A stretch of 34,672 nt of DNA from JACQFK01 sp964619955. GTDB taxonomy: Bacteria > Planctomycetota > MHYJ01 > JACPRB01. Positions within the stretch are counted from its first letter, which is position 1. Every line of letters begins with the position of its first letter. Location of the stretch: assembly GCA_964619955.1 (NCBI GenBank), contig CAZUJF010000052.1:1-34672 (forward strand). Direction: 5' to 3'. Under the pieces are notes generated by a model that had not been told where the DNA came from, did no database searches, and worked only from the letters and a program-made list of their open reading frames with translations. Shown piece after piece: positions 8,215 through 15,301 of the stretch. The position numbers and the translations under genes are program-made.

Positions 8215-8239
8215 GTCGGATCTCCTGGCAGACGCCCCG

Positions 8240-8245
8240 ATCTTA
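8240..8245 (-). promoter_or_regulatory. -10 box TAAGAT for the TPR gene
   Basis: TAAGAT on the minus strand predicts a transcript start near 8233 and a 19-nt leader that contains an AGGAG ribosome site. No properly spaced -35 element is seen. Confidence 0.35.
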
Positions 8246-8284
8246 GCGCCGGGGGGCCCGGACGCCAGCAATTTCCGGAAAGCG

Positions 8285-8920
8285 TCATCCCTGGACGAAG
8301 GGGTTCTCGGCGCGCTCCGCGGCGATGCTCGTCGGGGGGCCGTGCCCCGGCCAGACCTGCGTCTCGGGGTCCAGCGGGTAGAGCTTCGTGCGGATGGAGT
8401 CCGCCTCGAGCTCGAAGTTTCCGCCGGGCAGATCGGTGCGGCCGATCGAGCCGCAGAACAGCGTGTCTCCCGAGAAGACGTGGCCGTCGAGATGGAAACA
8501 GCAGCTCCCCTCGGTGTGGCCGGGCGTGAAGAGCACTTTCAGCTGATGCGGCCCGAAGGCGACCGTCTCGCCGTGCTTCAGGAAACGCCCCACCTTCAGC
8601 GGCTCGGAGGGCTTCGCGTTCAGGCCGAAGCTCCGGCCGAAGCGCGCGTATTGGTCCTTCAGGCCCTCGTAGTACGCCAGGTCCGACTTGTGGATCCCGA
8701 TCTCCGCGCCCGTCGCCTCCGCCACCGCGCGCGTCGCCGTCATGTGGTCGAAGTGGCAGTGCGTGTGCAGGATCGCGCGGACCGTGTAGCCCTGGACCCG
8801 GCGCAGGATCTCGTCCGCATCGTCCCCCGGGTCGATGATCAGCGCCTCCTTGCTGCGCTCGTCCGCCAGGATCTGGCAGTTGCAGGCGAGCGGCCCCACG
8901 GCGACGACCTGGTGGATCAT
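8285..8920 (-). CDS. Metallo-beta-lactamase-fold hydrolase (glyoxalase II/YcbL-like)
   Basis: A 211-residue enzyme with the full metal-binding set: HTHCHFDH (His54, His56, Asp58, His59), His135 in FTPGHTEGS, Asp152 in FSGDTLF and a late WPGHGP histidine. Length and the short C-terminus fit YcbL-type glyoxalase II-like thioester hydrolases better than the longer classical glyoxalase II. Persulfide dioxygenase is an alternative that would suit the sulfur-rich operon, but I cannot separate them by eye. Its ATG overlaps the thiC stop codon (ATGA), so translation is coupled to thiC. It is the last gene of the iscS operon. Confidence 0.85.
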   Translation of the reverse strand: MIHQVVAVGPLACNCQILADERSKEALIIDPGDDADEILRRVQGYTVRAILHTHCHFDHMTATRAVAEATGAEIGIHKSDLAYYEGLKDQYARFGRSFGLNAKPSEPLKVGRFLKHGETVAFGPHQLKVLFTPGHTEGSCCFHLDGHVFSGDTLFCGSIGRTDLPGGNFELEADSIRTKLYPLDPETQVWPGHGPPTSIAAERAENPFVQG

Positions 8921-10239
8921 CCCGGCGCGGGGGTCGAGATCTCGAGCTGGTCGATCTTCGTCATGACCTTCATCGAGCAGAACTTCGGCCCGCACATCGA
9001 GCAGAACTCCGCGCTCTTGAAGTAGTCGGCGGGCAGGTCCTCGTCGTGGTAGCGCCGCGCCGTCTCCGGATCCAGCGCGAGCGCGAACTGGCGGTTCCAG
9101 TCGAACGCGAAGCGCGCCTTGGAAAGCTCGTCGTCCCGGCGCCGGGCGCCCGGACGGCGCCGCGCGATGTCCGCCGCGTGCGCCGCGATCTTGTACGCGA
9201 TCATGCCCTGCTTGACGTCCTCCTCCTTCGGCAGCCCGAGGTGCTCCTTGGGGGTGACGTAGCAGAGCATGGAGGAGCCGTACTGGCCGATCACCGCCGC
9301 GCCGATCGCGCTGGTGATGTGGTCGTAGCCGGGCGCGATGTCCGTGACGAGCGGCCCCAGCGTGTAGAAGGGCGCGCCGTGGCACTCCTGGATCTCCTTG
9401 ATCGCCTGGTACGGGACCTGGTCGAGCGGGATGTGGCCCGGGCCCTCGACCATCACCTGCACGTCGTGTTTCCAGGCGCGCAGCGTGAGGTCGCCCAGCG
9501 TGCGCAGCTCCGCGAACTGGGCCTCGTCGGAGGCGTCGTGCGTGCAGCCGGGGCGCATGCCGTCGCCGAGCGAGAACGAGACGTCGTACTTCTTGAAGAT
9601 CTCGCAGATCTCGTCGTAGTGCGTGTAGAGCGGGTTCTGCTTCCGGTGCCGCACCATCCACTCGGCGATCAGCGAGCCGCCGCGCGAGACGATCTTCGTG
9701 AGGCGGTCCTTCACCAGCGGCAGGTGTTCGAGCAGCAGCCCGGCGTGGATCGTCATGTAGTCCACGCCCTGGCCCGCCTGCCGCTCGATCATGTCCAGCA
9801 TGTCCCGGGGCGTGAGGTCCGCGACCTCCTTCACGTGCTGGATCATCTGGTAGATCGGGACCGTGCCGATCGGCACCGTCGAGGCGCCGATGATCGCGCG
9901 GCGGATCTCGTCGATCGCGCCGCCCGTCGAGAGGTCCATCACCGTGTCGGCGCCGTAATGCACCGACGTGTGCAGCTTCTTCAGCTCGGCGTCGATGTCC
10001 GAGGAGACCGCGGAATTGCCGATGTTGGAGTTCACCTTGCAGCCGCAGGCGATGCCGATGCCCATCGGATCCAGGCTCGCGGCGAGGTGCACCACGTTGG
10101 CGGGGATGATCATCCGGCCCTCGGCCACCTCGCGGCGGACGAAGTCCGGCTCCAGCCCCTCGCGCTCGGCCACCCGGCGCATCTCGGGCGTGATCTCGCC
10201 CTCGCGCGAGCGGTGCATCTGCGTGACGTTTGTGGACAT
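8917..10239 (-). CDS. thiC: Phosphomethylpyrimidine synthase ThiC
   Basis: ThiC converts aminoimidazole ribotide to hydroxymethylpyrimidine phosphate, the pyrimidine branch of thiamin synthesis, using S-adenosylmethionine and a 4Fe-4S cluster. The 440-residue product is the short form that lacks the extra N-terminal domain of the E. coli enzyme. Diagnostic segments are CGCKVNSNIGNS, GADTVMDLSTGG, SFSLGDGMRPGC and VMVEGPGHIPLDQVP. The C-terminal cluster motif CxxCxxxxC is intact at Cys413, Cys416 and Cys421. It starts 42 nt after the Nfu-like gene with GGGAG upstream. That gap is too short for a TPP riboswitch, and none is seen. It is a plausible client of the Fe-S genes before it. Confidence 0.96.
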   Translation of the reverse strand: MSTNVTQMHRSREGEITPEMRRVAEREGLEPDFVRREVAEGRMIIPANVVHLAASLDPMGIGIACGCKVNSNIGNSAVSSDIDAELKKLHTSVHYGADTVMDLSTGGAIDEIRRAIIGASTVPIGTVPIYQMIQHVKEVADLTPRDMLDMIERQAGQGVDYMTIHAGLLLEHLPLVKDRLTKIVSRGGSLIAEWMVRHRKQNPLYTHYDEICEIFKKYDVSFSLGDGMRPGCTHDASDEAQFAELRTLGDLTLRAWKHDVQVMVEGPGHIPLDQVPYQAIKEIQECHGAPFYTLGPLVTDIAPGYDHITSAIGAAVIGQYGSSMLCYVTPKEHLGLPKEEDVKQGMIAYKIAAHAADIARRRPGARRRDDELSKARFAFDWNRQFALALDPETARRYHDEDLPADYFKSAEFCSMCGPKFCSMKVMTKIDQLEISTPAPG

Positions 10240-10281
10240 GTTCGGAAGTCTCCCGGAAGCTTCACTCCGGAGCGGCGGGAC

Positions 10282-10557
10282 TCAGACGGCCACCACCTGC
10301 TTGATCTCCGGAATCGCCATCTTGATTTCGCTTTCGATCCCCATCTGGAGGGTCATCGCGCTGGACGGGCAGCCCTGGCAGGACCCCTGGAAGCGGATGT
10401 GGACGATGCCCTCGTCCTCCAGCACGTCCACGAGCTCCACGTAGCCGCCGTCGATCTGCACGTAGGGGCGGATCCGGTCGAGAACTCCGTCGACACGGTG
10501 ATAGAGGTCCGGCACCGGCTGGAACGCCGGCGCAGACGACGGAATCCCGTCGGCCAT
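10282..10557 (-). CDS. Nfu/NifU C-terminal-type Fe-S scaffold
   Basis: A 91-residue protein made of the NifU C-terminal domain alone. It begins with a short Pro-rich tail, then LDRIRPYVQIDGGYVELVDV and the signature GSCQGCPSSAMTLQMGIE. Cys60 and Cys63 form the CxxC pair that, in a dimer, carries a 4Fe-4S cluster. NfuA-type proteins carry clusters from the assembly machine to target enzymes. It lies 27 nt after the A-type carrier gene with a good GGAGG site, and just before thiC, whose product needs a 4Fe-4S cluster. It lacks the degenerate A-type domain of E. coli NfuA, but a separate A-type gene sits next door. Confidence 0.92.
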   Translation of the reverse strand: MADGIPSSAPAFQPVPDLYHRVDGVLDRIRPYVQIDGGYVELVDVLEDEGIVHIRFQGSCQGCPSSAMTLQMGIESEIKMAIPEIKQVVAV

Positions 10558-10584
10558 AAACCCCTCCCCTGACGCCGGGACGGA

Positions 10585-11040
10585 TTAAGTCCCGAACGAC
10601 TGCCCGCAGCCGCAGGAGCTCTTCACGTTCGGATTCTTGATCTGGAATCCGGAGCCCATGAGGCCGTCGGAGTAGTCGAGAATCGAGCCGTTCAGAGCCT
10701 GGATGCTGCGCGGATCCACAATGACCCGCACGCCGCCGCGCTCGAAGACCTTGTCGTCGTCGCGCTGCGCGTCGAAATCCATGAAGTACTGCATGCCGCT
10801 GCAGCCGCCGCCCTGGACGGCGAGGCGCAGGCCGATCTGGGCGGGATCCTTCCCCTCGCCCTTGATGAGCTGAAGGAGCTTGTCCGCCGCTTTTTCCGTG
10901 ATCTCGACCACGCCGGTCGTCACCTGGGCGGCCGTCATGACGGGCATGCCCGCTCCGGAGCCGCAGCCGCCCGAGGACTCGCCGTGTCCGTGACCGCCGT
11001 GACCGCCGTGTCCGCCTTCGTTACCACCACAGCATCCCAT
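10585..11040 (-). CDS. A-type Fe-S carrier (IscA/ErpA/HesB family) with Gly/His/Cys-rich N-terminus
   Basis: The core domain spans about residues 43-151. Its three cluster ligands are Cys80 in QGGGCSGMQY and Cys143 and Cys145 in SSCGCGQSF, the pattern of IscA, ErpA and HesB. Before it lies a 31-residue extension, MGCCGGNEGGHGGHGGHGHG followed by ESSGGCGSG, loaded with Gly, His and three Cys, which could bind metal. AAGGAG sits before ATG 11040, so the extension is probably translated; starts at Met32 or Met35 would give a normal-sized protein. It is 29 nt downstream of iscS. I cannot tell ErpA from IscA. Confidence 0.9.
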   Translation of the reverse strand: MGCCGGNEGGHGGHGGHGHGESSGGCGSGAGMPVMTAAQVTTGVVEITEKAADKLLQLIKGEGKDPAQIGLRLAVQGGGCSGMQYFMDFDAQRDDDKVFERGGVRVIVDPRSIQALNGSILDYSDGLMGSGFQIKNPNVKSSCGCGQSFGT

Positions 11041-11069
11041 GGGGCATCTCCTTCGTTAGACCTTATATC

Positions 11070-12260
11070 CTACCGATTATTCGATTTCGCCGCCAGCGGG
11101 TAAAGCGGCGAGAGCTCCCGCAGCCGCCGCACTTCCCGTTCCAAAAGAACGCAGACCCGGTCCACATCCGCCTCCGTGTTGCCCCGACCCAGCCCGAAGC
11201 GGATCGAAGCCCGCGCCAGCGGTTCGGGCACCCCGAGCGCCGCCAGCACATGCGAAGGTTCGAGCGTCGCCGTCGTGCACGCGCTTCCCGAAGAGAGCGC
11301 CACCTCGCCCATCCCGAGGATGAGGCTTTCGCCCTCGACGTACTCGAAACTCAGATTCAGGTTCCCGGGAAGCCGCTCGCTCATACTACCATTAACATGA
11401 ACGTGGTCCATGCGCGCAAAAATCCGCGCTTTCATGAGATTTCTCAGGTCCGTGAGGCGGCGGGACTCCGTCGGGAGCTCTTTTCCGCCGATCTCGCAGG
11501 CCTCTCCCAATCCAACGATCAGAGGGACCGGCAAAGTCCCGGAACGCAATCCGCTCTCGTGGCCGCCGCCGTGAATCAGGGGCGCGAGCCGGACGCGCGG
11601 GTTGCGTTTCCGCACGTAGAGCGCCCCCACTCCCTTGGGACCGTACATCTTGTGGGCGGAGAGGGAGAGCAGGTCGACGCTCCAGGTCTCGACGTTCACG
11701 GGGATCTTCCCGACGGCCTGGGTCGCATCGCTGTGAAAATAGATGCCCCGCTCGCGGCAGATCCGGCCGATCTCCGCGACGGGCTGGAGCACGCCGATCT
11801 CGTTGTTGGCGGCCATGACGGAGACGAGCACCGTGCGGTCCGTGAGCGCGGCGCGGAGCACGTCGAGGTCGAGCAGGCCGTCCGCTTTCACGGGCAGCAC
11901 GGTCAGACGCGCGCGTCCGGCCGCTTCCAGCGCGCGGCAGGGATCGAGCACGGCCTTGTGCTCGGTGGCGACGGTGACGACGTGGTCGCCTTTGGCGCGA
12001 TGGAACTCGACGACGCCCTGGATGGCGAGGTTGTCGCTCTCGGTGGCGCCGCTCGTGAAGACGATCTCGGAAGGGTCGGCCCCGATGAGGGCGGCCGTCT
12101 GTTCCCGGGCGCGGTCCACCGCCAGGGCGGCGTCCTTCCCGAAGCTGTGCAGCCGGCTCGACGCGTTGCCGAACTTCTCGCTGAAGTAGGGCAGCATCGC
12201 GGACAGCACGCGGGGATCCACGGGCGTGGTCGCGTGGTGATCCATGTAGATGACGGCCAT
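11070..12260 (-). CDS. iscS: Cysteine desulfurase, IscS/NifS type
   Basis: This PLP enzyme removes sulfur from cysteine to give alanine and an enzyme-bound persulfide for Fe-S clusters and other thio-cofactors. The 396-residue protein has MDHHATTPVDP at the N-terminus and the ATEH motif (His101 stacking on PLP). Asp178 is in HSDATQAVG, the PLP lysine Lys204 in SAHKMYGPKG, and the persulfide cysteine Cys328 in SSGSACTTA within the flexible loop typical of group I enzymes. It heads the operon for the A-type carrier, Nfu, ThiC and the hydrolase. A TAAGAT box ends 6 nt before its ATG and no Shine-Dalgarno is present, so the mRNA is probably leaderless. Confidence 0.95.
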   Translation of the reverse strand: MAVIYMDHHATTPVDPRVLSAMLPYFSEKFGNASSRLHSFGKDAALAVDRAREQTAALIGADPSEIVFTSGATESDNLAIQGVVEFHRAKGDHVVTVATEHKAVLDPCRALEAAGRARLTVLPVKADGLLDLDVLRAALTDRTVLVSVMAANNEIGVLQPVAEIGRICRERGIYFHSDATQAVGKIPVNVETWSVDLLSLSAHKMYGPKGVGALYVRKRNPRVRLAPLIHGGGHESGLRSGTLPVPLIVGLGEACEIGGKELPTESRRLTDLRNLMKARIFARMDHVHVNGSMSERLPGNLNLSFEYVEGESLILGMGEVALSSGSACTTATLEPSHVLAALGVPEPLARASIRFGLGRGNTEADVDRVCVLLEREVRRLRELSPLYPLAAKSNNR

Positions 12261-12266
12261 TCCGCC

Positions 12267-12295
12267 ATCTTATTCGTCCCCGGGCGGGTGTACAA
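12267..12295 (-). promoter_or_regulatory. Promoter of the iscS operon
   Basis: On the minus strand TTGTAC, a 17-nt spacer and TAAGAT end 6 nt before the ATG, placing the predicted transcript start on the A of the start codon. The -35 overlaps that of the divergent promoter in the palindrome TGTACA (12289-12294). Confidence 0.6.
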
Positions 12296-12317
12296 CGGCG
12301 GCGCCGACGCCTAGAAT
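12289..12317 (+). promoter_or_regulatory. Promoter of the twelve-repeat protein gene
   Basis: TGTACA, a 17-nt spacer and TAGAAT (12312-12317) predict a transcript start near 12324, four bases before ATG 12328. The box overlaps an alternative ATG at 12316, which argues against that start. Confidence 0.55.
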
Positions 12318-12327
12318 GACGGGCCGG

Positions 12328-14901
12328 ATGAGCGGATGTGCCGTGCTCTTCGCGCTCGCCCTGCAGGCCGTCCCGCAGGACAAGCCCCCCGACTTCCCCA
12401 TCAACATCCCGCTCTGGCCGCTCTCCGAGCACCGCACGCTCGACAACGGCATGCGGCGGCACTCCGACCTCTTGCTGTACCACGTCACGTTCAAGCAGGA
12501 CGGCGGCGTCCACTCCTGGCACGCCCTGAACTGGTTCGAAGGCCCCGACTACTCGATGTTCCTGCCGTTCTACACCGACATCGGCGCGGAGGGCTTCTCC
12601 CACCGCAGCATCCTGCCGCCGCTGTACTTCGACGGGCCCGACTACTGGGCCGCGCCGCTGCTGCTGTCGGGCCGCTGGATCGACCGCGAGCGGAACGACG
12701 TCACCTGGATCACGCCGCTCTACCACCACACCTTCGACGCCAAGGGCGGGCTGAAGAGCCTCCACGTCGGCCCCTGGATCCAGGGCCCCGACTCCTGGGG
12801 CTTCCTCCCCGCCCTCAGCGGCGCCTGGACGAACGAGCAGGGCGGACGCACGACGTGGATCACGCCGCTCTTCCACAGCGCCACCGACGCGCAGGGCGAC
12901 CTCGTCGACCTCCACCTCGGCCCCTGGCTGCAGAGCCGCGACCGCTGGGCCCTGCTCCCGCTCGCCGCGGGCTGGAAGAACGCCGACCAGGGAAGCAGCA
13001 CGTGGATCACGCCGCTCTTCCACAGCACGAGCGACGGCTTCGGAGGCATCCGAAGCCTGCACCTCTTTCCGTATTTCCAGGGCGTGGACTGGTGGTCCCT
13101 GCCGCCCCTGCTCAGCGGCGGCTGGAAGAACGACCGGGGCGGGTCCACCACCTGGATCACGCCGCTCGCGCACGTCAGCACCGACGAGAAGGGCGACCTC
13201 GACAGCCTGCACGTCGGTCCCTGGCTCCAGGGCGACGGCTACTGGGGCTTCCTCCCCGCCCTCAGCGGCGGCTGGAAGAATTCCCGCGGCGGACACGACA
13301 CCTGGGTGACGCCTCTGGTTCACGTCAGCACCGACGCGAAGGGCGACGTGAGCAGCTTCCATGCCGGCCCGTATTTCCAGGGCGAGGACTACTGGGCCTT
13401 CCCGCTGCTCCTCAGCGGCGCCTGGACCAACGACATCGGAGGGCGGACCACCTGGGTCACGCCGCTCTTCCACGCGAGCACCTATGCCGAGAGCGGACTG
13501 CGAAGCCTGCATCTCGGCCCCTACGTCCAGTGGCGCAGCAACTGGCTGGTGCTGCCCTTCCTCGCGGCGAGCTGGGCGGAGGATGACGGCGGCCGCTCCA
13601 CGTGGGTGACACCGCTCTTTCACACAACCACCGACAAGGACGGCGAACTCGACAGTCTCCACGCCCTGCTCTACTTTCAAGGAAAGGACTACTGGGCCCT
13701 GCCGCCCGCGCTCAGCGGCGGCTGGAAGAATCCGGCCGGCGGCTGGACCCGCTGGATCACCCCGCTCTTCCATTCCGAGTCGGACGCCGCCGGCGACGTC
13801 GTGCGTTTCCACCTGGGGCCGTATCTGCAGACGCCGAAGTCCTGGTCCCTCCCCCTGCTCGTGACCGGCTCCTGGACCTGGGACTCCGGCGGGCAGACCA
13901 CCTGGGTGACGCCGCTCTTCCATGTGACGCGGGAGGCGGACGGCGACGTCCAAAGCCTGCACGCCGGCATCTATTTCCAGTGGAAGACCGGCTGGGGCCT
14001 GCCGCCGCTCGCGGGATCCTGGGACAACGACGGCGGCGGCCGCACGACCTGGATCACGCCCCTGCTCACGTTCACGTCGGATGCCGCCGGCGAGTTCACG
14101 AACCTGCACCTCGGCCCCTTCCTGAAGGGGAAGGATTACTGGGCGCTCTGGCCGCTGATCACCTGGCACAGCTGGGAGCCGTCCGGCGCCAGCGACACGG
14201 TCGTCACCCCGCTCTTCCACCTCAGCCTCGAGTCGGACGGCCGCGTGAAATCCCTCCACGTGGGCCCCTACTTCCAGTGGGACGATTCCTGGTCCGTCCC
14301 GCCGCTGCTCTCGTGGTACACGAAGAATTCGGACGGCGGCCGCAACCTCTGGCTGACGCCGCTCTTCCATGCCTCCACGAAGGGGGATGGCACGATCGGC
14401 AGCCTGCACGCGGGGCTCTACTTCTACTGGCCCGACGAATGGTGGTTCCTGCCCGCGCTGTCGTGGAGCCGGACCCGTCCGGACGGCAGCCGCTCGACCT
14501 GGCTCACGCCGCTGCTCACGATCCATTCCCGGCCGCTTGAGGAGGAACACAGCGTCAACCTGATCTGGCCGCTCTTCCGCCACCGCAGCGCGAAGACCCT
14601 GGACAGTTCCTGGCTTTCGGAGATCCACCCCTTCTCCTGGGACCAGGCCGGCGAGGACCACTCGGTGCACTTCCTCTGGCGCCTCTTCTCGAGCTACCGC
14701 AAGGGCGACCAGGAGAGCCTGATGGTCGCGCCGTTCTGGTACCAGTCGCGCGAGACCGCGGCCGCCCCGCTGCACTGGATCTTCCTGGGCGGCCTGCTCG
14801 CGCGGGACTGCCGCAAGGACCCCGACGGCGCCTGGTGGAGCCGCTACCGCTTCCTCTGGTTCATCCCCCTCCCGCGCACGCGCGTGGATCCCGCGCCATG
14901 A
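12328..14901 (+). CDS. Secreted protein of twelve ~50-residue aromatic tandem repeats
   Basis: An 857-residue protein with a short leader (MSGCAVLFALALQAVPQDK). Residues about 126-723 are twelve successive 49-50 residue units. Each unit opens with TWITPLFH or TWVTPLFH, continues SLHxGPYFQ, then DYWALPPLLSGGW and closes with GGRT. A related degenerate unit precedes them. The last ~130 residues keep shorter echoes (IWPLF, LWRLF, VAPFW) and many aromatic residues. The alternating polar/aromatic pattern suggests beta structure, perhaps a propeller, solenoid or outer-membrane barrel. I do not recognise the family. ATG 12316 is an alternative start, but it lies inside the -10 box. It is divergent from iscS. 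Confidence 0.85.
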   Translation: MSGCAVLFALALQAVPQDKPPDFPINIPLWPLSEHRTLDNGMRRHSDLLLYHVTFKQDGGVHSWHALNWFEGPDYSMFLPFYTDIGAEGFSHRSILPPLYFDGPDYWAAPLLLSGRWIDRERNDVTWITPLYHHTFDAKGGLKSLHVGPWIQGPDSWGFLPALSGAWTNEQGGRTTWITPLFHSATDAQGDLVDLHLGPWLQSRDRWALLPLAAGWKNADQGSSTWITPLFHSTSDGFGGIRSLHLFPYFQGVDWWSLPPLLSGGWKNDRGGSTTWITPLAHVSTDEKGDLDSLHVGPWLQGDGYWGFLPALSGGWKNSRGGHDTWVTPLVHVSTDAKGDVSSFHAGPYFQGEDYWAFPLLLSGAWTNDIGGRTTWVTPLFHASTYAESGLRSLHLGPYVQWRSNWLVLPFLAASWAEDDGGRSTWVTPLFHTTTDKDGELDSLHALLYFQGKDYWALPPALSGGWKNPAGGWTRWITPLFHSESDAAGDVVRFHLGPYLQTPKSWSLPLLVTGSWTWDSGGQTTWVTPLFHVTREADGDVQSLHAGIYFQWKTGWGLPPLAGSWDNDGGGRTTWITPLLTFTSDAAGEFTNLHLGPFLKGKDYWALWPLITWHSWEPSGASDTVVTPLFHLSLESDGRVKSLHVGPYFQWDDSWSVPPLLSWYTKNSDGGRNLWLTPLFHASTKGDGTIGSLHAGLYFYWPDEWWFLPALSWSRTRPDGSRSTWLTPLLTIHSRPLEEEHSVNLIWPLFRHRSAKTLDSSWLSEIHPFSWDQAGEDHSVHFLWRLFSSYRKGDQESLMVAPFWYQSRETAAAPLHWIFLGGLLARDCRKDPDGAWWSRYRFLWFIPLPRTRVDPAP
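12703..14496 (+). repeat. Tandem coding repeat, 12 units of ~150 bp
   Basis: Twelve in-frame units of 147-150 bp (1794 bp in all) inside the secreted-protein gene, each beginning at the codons for TW[IV]TPL or a close variant. Units share the amino-acid pattern but differ in many codons, so the array is old rather than a fresh expansion. Units 3-5 and 7 are the most alike. Confidence 0.9.
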
Positions 14902-14907
14902 CCGCGG

Positions 14908-14936
14908 TTGCTATTGGCCGCCGGCGCCGCTAGAGT
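14908..14936 (+). promoter_or_regulatory. Promoter of the receiver-like gene
   Basis: TTGCTA, a 17-nt spacer and TAGAGT end 7 nt before ATG 14944, which predicts a one-base leader. Confidence 0.6.
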
Positions 14937-14943
14937 CTGCCGC

Positions 14944-15288
14944 ATGGCCCAAGTCGTCGCGGCGATCCCCGACCTGATGTTCCGCTCCAAGGTCCTCGAG
15001 ACCGCGAAGCAGCTGGACATCACGGTCACGGTGGCGCGGGACGCGGACGAAACCATCCGCGCGATCCGCGAGGAGAAACCGCGCCTCGTGTTCATGGATC
15101 TCTCGGACGCCCGGATCCGCGCCCTCGAGACGCTGCAGGCGCTGCCCGGCATCCCCGTGATCGGCTTCCTCAACCACGAGCAGGTCGAGCTGCGCCAGCA
15201 GGCGCTCGCGGCGGGCTGCTCGGAAGTGCTCACCAAGGGGCAGTTCTCCGCCGGCCTGGCGGGACTGCTGCGCCGTGTCCTGGCCTGA
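14944..15288 (+). CDS. Degenerate response-regulator receiver-like protein
   Basis: A 114-residue stand-alone domain with the alternating strand/helix pattern of CheY-like receivers. Asp52 in LVFMDLSD sits where the phospho-acceptor would be, and Lys98 in EVLTKGQ where the conserved lysine lies. The acidic pair normally found at the end of strand 1 is reduced to a single Asp10 (AIPDLMF). The Thr/Ser switch position is occupied by IGFLNH. It may therefore be a pseudo-receiver that works without phosphorylation. No output domain or kinase is adjacent. The start is set by the promoter 7 nt upstream; no Shine-Dalgarno is seen. Confidence 0.7.
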   Translation: MAQVVAAIPDLMFRSKVLETAKQLDITVTVARDADETIRAIREEKPRLVFMDLSDARIRALETLQALPGIPVIGFLNHEQVELRQQALAAGCSEVLTKGQFSAGLAGLLRRVLA

Positions 15289-15301
15289 GGGACAGCTCCT
15301 T

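Noticed and set aside
10240..10281. TPP riboswitch before thiC
   Set aside because: Only 42 nt separate nfu and thiC, and no TPP aptamer motifs (CUGAGA, ACCUGA) are seen there.
12703..14496. CRISPR-like or satellite DNA repeat
   Set aside because: The ~150-bp periodicity is in frame, with synonymous differences between units, so it is a coding repeat.
11392..14775. A very long open frame on the minus strand opposite the twelve-repeat gene
   Set aside because: Its product is low-complexity (Arg/Glu/Gly/Ala/Val-rich) and overlaps iscS; the plus frame has a leader and clear repeats. High GC and the repeats keep the antisense frame open.
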